A stretch of DNA of 6,350 nucleotides from Campylobacter sp. (GTDB lineage Bacteria > Campylobacterota > Campylobacteria > Campylobacterales > Campylobacteraceae), in the NCBI GenBank assembly GCA_021203945.1, contig JAJQAF010000191.1, positions 1 through 6,350 on the forward strand, given 5' to 3'. How positions within the stretch are numbered: the stretch's first letter is position 1; each line of letters opens with the position of its first letter. The notes below the pieces were generated by a model. That model ran no database searches. It was not told the origin of the DNA and saw only the letters and a program-made list of their open reading frames with translations. Both the position numbers and the translations under genes were made by a program. Below, piece by piece: positions 1 through 3,056 of the stretch.

Positions 1-55
1 GAGCTGCCGCCGCTTAGACATAAAATAGCTTCGCAAGCAAGTTTTACATCGCCTT
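1..55 (-). repeat. 55-bp perfect direct repeat, copy 1 (TrbM core in A3)
   Basis: Bases 1-55 are identical to 2698-2752, including third codon positions, and encode residues G94 to S110 of A3. The repeat may continue beyond the left edge. Identity stops sharply on the linker side. Confidence 0.95.
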
Positions 56-332
56 CAAGTAAATCAACATTGTCATTTTCGCTATCATCAGAAAAATCAA
101 AATCCGAATTTTTAGCTGCATTTTGAATAGCTTCTCCATAATTTGTTTTACTTGCAATATTTTGAATTTTTTCATCAAAATCCAAACCATTCGCGACACC
201 GCTAGCGTCTATTATATCTCGTTTAGCGGCGTTTAACTCGTCTTGTGTCGGCGCACTAACATATTGTGCTGCCAATGCAATACTTGACGTTAAAAAAGTC
301 ATCAACACACTTTTTAGAAAAATATTTTTCAT
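1..332 (-). CDS. TrbM/KikA-like exported protein, copy A3 (partial, 3' end outside window)
   Basis: This is an open frame of 110 codons that runs off the left edge, so the C-terminus is missing. The start ATG at 330-332 has a strong Shine-Dalgarno (AAAGGAG) a few bases upstream, 16 bases after the stop of the preceding gene. Residues 1-21 form a signal peptide ending S-I-A-L-A. The mature protein begins with a Y-V-S-A-P-T-Q-D-E motif shared with the genes at 349-627 and 2586-3032. An acidic, low-complexity linker (about 75-93) leads into G-D-V-K-L-A-C-E-A-I-L-C-L-S-G-G, the start of the TrbM/KikA four-cysteine domain (C100 and C105 visible). TrbM proteins are known as periplasmic conjugation factors, and the same role is inferred here. 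The stretch over the cysteine core is base-for-base identical to the A1 gene, while the linkers differ. It is not judged broken, because only the window edge truncates it. Confidence 0.85.
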   Translation of the reverse strand, partial: MKNIFLKSVLMTFLTSSIALAAQYVSAPTQDELNAAKRDIIDASGVANGLDFDEKIQNIASKTNYGEAIQNAAKNSDFDFSDDSENDNVDLLEGDVKLACEAILCLSGGS

Positions 333-348
333 ATTCTCTCCTTTAAAA

Positions 349-627
349 TTACTGAAGAAGTTTTTCTTGCTTCATGGCTTCAAGCATCCGCTCTCTCAGC
401 TCCTTATATTCTCTAACACTATTCCTTATCTCTTCATCACTATATTTTGGAATTTCTTGTGATTCAGAGTTTTGTTTGGTTTGCTTCTTTTGTTTTTGCA
501 TTTCGTTGGAACGAGTCTGCTTGGCAGCATCTATCTCTTCTTGCGTCGGTGCACTCTCGTATTGTACCGCAACAACAATATTAAATATCAATAGTAAAAT
601 AATTATACCTCTAAAAAATATTTTCAT
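349..627 (-). CDS. Small exported protein, copy A2 of the YxSAPTQ family, lacking the TrbM domain
   Basis: This is a 92-residue protein. Its start is supported by AAGGAAAA shortly before the ATG, 26 bases after the stop of the lipoprotein gene upstream. Residues 1-20 form a signal peptide (M-K-I-F-F-R-G, then a long hydrophobic run ending V-V-A). The mature part opens with Y-E-S-A-P-T-Q-E-E-I, as in the A1 and A3 genes, and continues as a very charged, probably helical or coiled region rich in K, Q, E and R. Near the end, the stretch from I-P-K-Y-S-D-E-E-I to about R-E-Y-K-E aligns with L-P-S-N-E-E-I to L-E-Y-E-N of A1. The protein stops where A1 enters its cysteine domain and contains no cysteine at all. 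The next gene follows 16 bases later, so no domain relic remains. It could be a real truncated paralog or the product of a deletion. Its function is unknown, and a role in the T4SS envelope is inferred from context. Confidence 0.8.
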   Translation of the reverse strand: MKIFFRGIIILLLIFNIVVAVQYESAPTQEEIDAAKQTRSNEMQKQKKQTKQNSESQEIPKYSDEEIRNSVREYKELRERMLEAMKQEKLLQ

Positions 628-653
628 AAATTTTCCTTATGCTTGTTTGTAAA

Positions 654-887
654 CTATTTAAATATTGACTTAATAGTGCTCGTTGTATTTTTTGCATTAT
701 CGTAAGTATTTTTTGTATCTTTTGTAGTCTTAAACAAACTATCAACTATCTGTCTAGTATTGGCACCAGCCTCTCCTGCTGTAGTATCTGTATAATACTC
801 ACCTGTTACATCGTCACGTTTCAAAACGCAACCAGAAAATATAGTCACAACAATAACGGCAACTAAAATGCTAAATATATTTTTCAT
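654..887 (-). CDS. Small lipoprotein, T4SS-associated, family not recognised
   Basis: This 77-residue protein has a typical lipoprotein signal: M-K-N, a hydrophobic stretch of valines and isoleucines, and the lipobox F-S-G-C with the lipidated cysteine at position 20, the only cysteine present. The remaining 57 residues are polar, with a helical-looking C-terminal half rich in T, K, N and D. The ATG at 885-887 has AGAGGA about six bases upstream. Another, better-spaced ATG at 901-903 lies in a different frame. The lipobox is F-S-G-C at exactly residues 17-20, as in the two larger lipoproteins of this operon, so the signal region may share ancestry with them. By size and position it could fill the VirB7-type outer-membrane lipoprotein role, but I see no diagnostic VirB7 motif. 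It also lacks the cysteine pattern expected of EexN exclusion lipoproteins. No function is assigned. Confidence 0.8.
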   Translation of the reverse strand: MKNIFSILVAVIVVTIFSGCVLKRDDVTGEYYTDTTAGEAGANTRQIVDSLFKTTKDTKNTYDNAKNTTSTIKSIFK

Positions 888-903
888 TTTTTTCCTCTTC
901 CAT
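871..903 (-). other. Ten-codon ORF with strong RBS, overlapping the lipoprotein start
   Basis: An ATG at 901-903 follows AAAGGAG with near-ideal spacing and encodes M-E-E-E-K-N-E-K-Y-I before a TAG that lies inside the next gene. This ATG aligns with the start codon of the B2 lipoprotein gene when the two intergenic spacers are compared. It may be a translated leader that couples to the lipoprotein gene, or the leftover start of a lost third B copy. Confidence 0.35.
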
Positions 904-942
904 TTTATCTCCTTTATTTAAATATATAATATTTTTAATTGA
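904..942 (-). repeat. Duplicated intergenic spacer, copy 2 (after C2)
   Basis: This AT-rich spacer downstream of C2 matches the spacer at 1716-1747 downstream of C1. After one single-base gap I count 36 identical positions out of 44, from the end of the C gene through the Shine-Dalgarno to an ATG. It contains TATAT-type stretches that could serve as a -10 element. There is no GC-rich hairpin, so it does not look like a terminator. Confidence 0.75.
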
Positions 943-1155
943 TCATCCTTTTGTTAAATTTAGAGCATCTTTTACACCGCTCATAGCATATAGCTGATTT
1001 AACTGATTGGCATTATCGGTAATCCACTGAGTTTGACTTTGAGTTAATTGTATCGGGTTTGTTACCGGAACACCTGCATTAACAACATTTGACAACATTA
1101 ACAATAGACCTAAAGCAACTGTGCTTGTTTTGACACTATTAAATATACTTTTCAT
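943..1155 (-). CDS. Mini VirB5/TrbJ-like exported protein, copy C2
   Basis: The preferred start is the ATG at 1153-1155, giving 70 residues. It has a clear AAAGGGG site six bases upstream, and its signal peptide then aligns with C1. The in-frame ATG at 1188 would add 11 residues and overlap the end of B2, but has only a weak site. Residues 1-27 form a signal peptide ending N-A, followed by G-V-P-V as in C1. The mature part is only about 43 residues, a glutamine/asparagine-rich helix ending L-Y-A-M-S-G-V-K-D and L-N-L-T-K-G. The order of signal peptide, G-x-P-V, amphipathic helix and Y-x-M-(S/T)-G resembles the N-terminal part of VirB5/TrbJ pilus-tip proteins, but a normal VirB5 is about three times longer. 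It may be a minor pilus or channel component. The family link is an inference; the paralogy to C1 is clear. Confidence 0.75.
   Translation of the reverse strand: MKSIFNSVKTSTVALGLLLMLSNVVNAGVPVTNPIQLTQSQTQWITDNANQLNQLYAMSGVKDALNLTKG
977..997 (-). repeat. 21-bp perfect repeat in C2 (matches C1)
   Basis: Bases 977-997 are identical to 1788-1808. They encode the L-Y-A-M-S-G segment that both C proteins share near their C-terminus. Confidence 0.9.
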
Positions 1156-1181
1156 TTTATACCCCTTTGGCTGTTTTACAA

Positions 1182-1715
1182 TCACCATCTTTTATTAACA
1201 TCTCTTAATATTTCTTGATGTGTTCTTTCGTTAAAGCTATCCGCCCCAAGTCCGGTTTCGCCATCATATTTTTTTATCTTAAGCGACTTATTGTATCGAT
1301 TATCAAAAGGACATAAACTTAAGAATTCCTCTTGCTTTTGATGATCGGTTGCGGCGTTGCCCGATCTTCCGACATAACTTTTCTCGGCACTATCTGCTTT
1401 TTTGCAAAGTTTGGTGTATTTGGTGTTGGCAGTGGCTTCACGTCTAGTCGGAAGCGTATAGTCTAAATTTGTATTGCAGTGATGATATATGCAAGAAGCC
1501 CAAGTGTTTCCGCTCATCGCTTGGATAGCGACTTTATGCTCGGCGCTGTTTGCAGGAAAATCAGCATCTGTATTCGGTGTGCCTGCGCTACTGCTAGAGC
1601 TACTTGATGAGTTTGGCATACCGATGACATCTCCGATAGTCGGTAGATTTTCTATGCAGCCGCTAAAACTAAGCGCCATAAAAGCACATAAACCGAATTC
1701 TAAAACTTTTTTCAT
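1182..1715 (-). CDS. Serine-tethered lipoprotein with TrbM-like four-cysteine domain, copy B2
   Basis: This is a 177-residue protein. Its start has AGGAG five bases upstream. The lipoprotein signal ends in the lipobox F-S-G-C with Cys20. A short linker and a run of eight serines (36-43), encoded by mixed TCN and AGY codons, separate the lipid anchor from the folded part. The mature domain carries C-I-Y-H-H-C, a third cysteine in K-L-C-K-K, and the ending L-S-L-C-P-F-D-N-R-Y. The C-x4-C spacing and final L-C-P match the TrbM domain of A1 (C-E-A-I-L-C and L-K-L-C-P), so I infer a divergent TrbM/KikA fold held by disulfides in the periplasm or at the outer membrane. It is an obvious paralog of the gene at 2036-2575, with a nearly unchanged signal peptide but a diverged middle. 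Its stop overlaps an alternative C2 start. The true role is not known. Confidence 0.8.
   Translation of the reverse strand: MKKVLEFGLCAFMALSFSGCIENLPTIGDVIGMPNSSSSSSSSAGTPNTDADFPANSAEHKVAIQAMSGNTWASCIYHHCNTNLDYTLPTRREATANTKYTKLCKKADSAEKSYVGRSGNAATDHQKQEEFLSLCPFDNRYNKSLKIKKYDGETGLGADSFNERTHQEILRDVNKRW
1660..1694 (-). repeat. 35-bp perfect repeat in the B2 signal peptide
   Basis: Bases 1660-1694 are identical to 2520-2554 and encode the F-G-L-C-A-F-M-A-L-S-F-S-G segment of both lipoproteins. Third positions are conserved too, while the downstream coding sequence has diverged strongly. Confidence 0.95.
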
Positions 1716-1747
1716 CTTTTCTCCTATTTTTAAAGATATACTATTTT
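1716..1747 (-). repeat. Duplicated intergenic spacer, copy 1 (C1 to B2)
   Basis: This spacer links C1 to B2 and carries the B2 ribosome site (AGGAG). It is homologous to the spacer after C2 at 904-942. An AT-rich TAGTATAT-like stretch could act as a weak internal -10 element, but no -35 is evident. Confidence 0.75.
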
Positions 1748-2032
1748 TTATTGATTACCTTTCGGTAAATTTGCGATATCCATAACGCCGCTCATAGCAT
1801 ATAGCTGAGCTGCCATTTGTGCTTTTTGATTTGCCCAAGCTTGTGCATCATCAGAATATTTTTTGGCGGTTTCTGCCCATTCTTTAGCTTTTTCAACCCA
1901 TTTCATGGATTCCCAAGTAGTAACTGTCGCATCTCCGACGACCGAAACAGGAACACCGGCCACTGACATATTTGGCAACATTAATATCAAACCCGTGGCA
2001 ATTATGCCTTTTTTAATGGTAATACTAAACAT
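1748..2032 (-). CDS. Mini VirB5/TrbJ-like exported protein, copy C1
   Basis: This 94-residue protein starts at the ATG at 2030-2032. Its Shine-Dalgarno (GGGAGA) lies within the last codons of B1, which suggests translational coupling. Residues 1-25 form a signal peptide ending S-V-A, followed by G-V-P-V. The mature part is one long amphipathic helix with tryptophans at intervals (W-E-S-M-K-W, K-E-W-A, A-W-A-N-Q), ending L-Y-A-M-S-G-V-M-D and N-L-P-K-G. This recalls the first helix and the Y-x-M-(T/S)-G motif of VirB5/TrbJ, which is known as a minor component at the pilus tip, but the remaining two thirds of that family are absent. Compared with C2 it has a longer helix and the same two ends. 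No cysteines are present. The assignment to VirB5/TrbJ is tentative, and other helical periplasmic proteins could look similar. Confidence 0.75.
   Translation of the reverse strand: MFSITIKKGIIATGLILMLPNMSVAGVPVSVVGDATVTTWESMKWVEKAKEWAETAKKYSDDAQAWANQKAQMAAQLYAMSGVMDIANLPKGNQ
1788..1808 (-). repeat. 21-bp perfect repeat in C1 (matches C2)
   Basis: This is the partner of 977-997 and covers the L-Y-A-M-S-G coding segment. Confidence 0.9.
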
Positions 2033-2035
2033 TTA

Positions 2036-2575
2036 TCATCTCCCAAATATACTATCCATTGTTTTACTCTTCTTCTTGCCTATCCATTCATCATAATATT
2101 CGTCATCGGTCTTTAATCCCATACCGTTTTTGCCATCATATTTTTCTATGATGAGACCAGATTTGCTGTAACGATTATCAAAAGGACAAAGGTTATAAAA
2201 TTCTTGCGCTTTTCTACTTTCCGCACTAGATGTTTTGGCTTTTGTGTATTTAGTGTGCGCGTCATATGATTGCTTGCATAATTTATTGTAGGAAGCAGGA
2301 GTTTCTCCTAGCTGCATATCAAGCCAATTAGTTATGCAGTAATGATATATGCAAGACATTTTTGTATCCCCGCTCATTGCTTTTATAGAAGCCTCATGCG
2401 AAGCGCTATTTGCCGGATAGTCACTATCATAGTTTGGGTCGGCTTTATCACTGCTACTAGAGCTAGAGCTTGAACTAGACCCGGCACTGCCAAGAATCGA
2501 ATCAATCTCCTGCAGACAACCGCTAAAACTAAGCGCCATAAAAGCACATAAACCAAATTTAACTAGATTTTTCAT
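2036..2575 (-). CDS. Serine-tethered lipoprotein with TrbM-like four-cysteine domain, copy B1
   Basis: This is a 179-residue protein with AGAGGGA just upstream of its ATG, beginning 10 bases after the A1 stop. The signal peptide ends in the lipobox F-S-G-C (Cys20). A tether with ten consecutive serines (33-42) follows. The mature domain starts with the D-x-D-x-P-A-N-S-A motif shared with B2 and holds four cysteines: C75 and C80 in C-I-Y-H-Y-C, C100 in K-L-C-K-Q, and C130 in Y-N-L-C-P-F-D-N-R-Y. This C-x4-C...C...L-C-P order equals that of the adjacent A1 TrbM domain (C101, C106, C116, C145), with a longer loop between the second and third cysteines. I infer a lipid-anchored, disulfide-bonded relative of TrbM/KikA facing the periplasm or cell surface. 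After the domain comes K-Y-D-G-K-N-G-M-G, also shared with B2, and then a charged tail. Its specific function is unknown. Confidence 0.82.
   Translation of the reverse strand: MKNLVKFGLCAFMALSFSGCLQEIDSILGSAGSSSSSSSSSSDKADPNYDSDYPANSASHEASIKAMSGDTKMSCIYHYCITNWLDMQLGETPASYNKLCKQSYDAHTKYTKAKTSSAESRKAQEFYNLCPFDNRYSKSGLIIEKYDGKNGMGLKTDDEYYDEWIGKKKSKTMDSIFGR
2520..2554 (-). repeat. 35-bp perfect repeat in the B1 signal peptide
   Basis: This is the partner of 1660-1694, identical over the hydrophobic core and lipobox of the lipoprotein signal. Confidence 0.95.
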
Positions 2576-2585
2576 TTATTCCCTC

Positions 2586-3032
2586 TTAATCTTTCGGGCA
2601 AAGCTTTAAGAAATTCGCTCGTTTTTTAGCTTGTTTGTGAGCCTTTTTGGCTGTTATGCTATAGTATCTTTTAAGAGACGGTTTGCACTCTGACAACGAG
2701 CTGCCGCCGCTTAGACATAAAATAGCTTCGCAAGCAAGTTTTACATCGCCTTGTAAAAAATCAATGCTTTCGTCATCATTGTCAGAAGTATTTTCAGCTT
2801 TGAAATTTTCATACTCTAAAGCGGCTTTTTTGATTTCTTCGTTGCTTGGCAGATTGGTAAGATTTGGATTATCTTCTTTAAATTTCTCATAATCTTGCAA
2901 AGCCTTTTGCGTAGCGCTGACGGTATTAGCCTCTTTGGCACCGTATATCTCTTCTTGTGTCGGCGCACTCTCGTATGTAGTCGCCAATGCCAAGCTAGAA
3001 AGCAGGCAAACTAAAAGTAAACTCTTTTTCAT
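2586..3032 (-). CDS. TrbM/KikA-family conjugal transfer protein, copy A1
   Basis: This 148-residue protein starts five bases after a perfect AAGGAG, in the 24-base gap after virB4. The signal peptide (1-17) ends L-A-L-A. The mature N-terminus has Y-E-S-A-P-T-Q-E-E-I (20-29), then a charged helical spacer with N-E-E-I-K-K and acidic residues around 80-91. The C-terminal domain (about 95-148) is TrbM-like: G-D-V-K-L-A-C-E-A-I-L-C-L-S-G-G, a third cysteine followed by K-P-S-L-K-R-Y-Y-S-I, and a final F-L-K-L-C-P. The four mature cysteines (101, 106, 116, 145) could form two disulfides. TrbM/KikA proteins are small periplasmic factors needed in some conjugation systems; their exact step is poorly known. 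This is the most complete A copy in the window and the reference for A2 and A3. It is probably cotranscribed with virB4. Confidence 0.85.
   Translation of the reverse strand: MKKSLLLVCLLSSLALATTYESAPTQEEIYGAKEANTVSATQKALQDYEKFKEDNPNLTNLPSNEEIKKAALEYENFKAENTSDNDDESIDFLQGDVKLACEAILCLSGGSSLSECKPSLKRYYSITAKKAHKQAKKRANFLKLCPKD
2698..2752 (-). repeat. 55-bp perfect direct repeat, copy 2 (TrbM core in A1)
   Basis: Identical to 1-55. It covers residues G95 to S111 of A1, including the first two domain cysteines. The two copies are about 2.7 kb apart in the same orientation. Confidence 0.95.
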
Positions 3033-3056
3033 CTTTTCTCCTTAGAGTTGAATTTT

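Noticed and set aside
349..627. A2 as a pseudogene
   Set aside because: The frame is intact with a good signal peptide and ribosome site and ends tightly before the next gene. Loss of the domain alone does not show that it is dead.
654..887. EexN-type entry exclusion lipoprotein
   Set aside because: The gene is a small lipoprotein in a T4SS operon, but after Cys20 it has no further cysteine and none of the tryptophan/cysteine pattern I associate with EexN.
904..942. Intrinsic terminator after C2
   Set aside because: The spacer has T-rich runs but no GC-rich hairpin, and a strong ribosome site follows at once, which suggests read-through.
374..2892. Plus-strand open frames at 374-652, 1489-1785, 1863-2096 and 2683-2892
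   Set aside because: Each lies opposite a well-supported minus-strand gene with a signal peptide and ribosome site. None shows a recognisable motif.
1..3032. CRISPR array or mobile-element ends
   Set aside because: The repeats are few, of different lengths and within coding sequence. They are explained by gene duplication. No regular spacing, transposase or terminal inverted repeats were seen.
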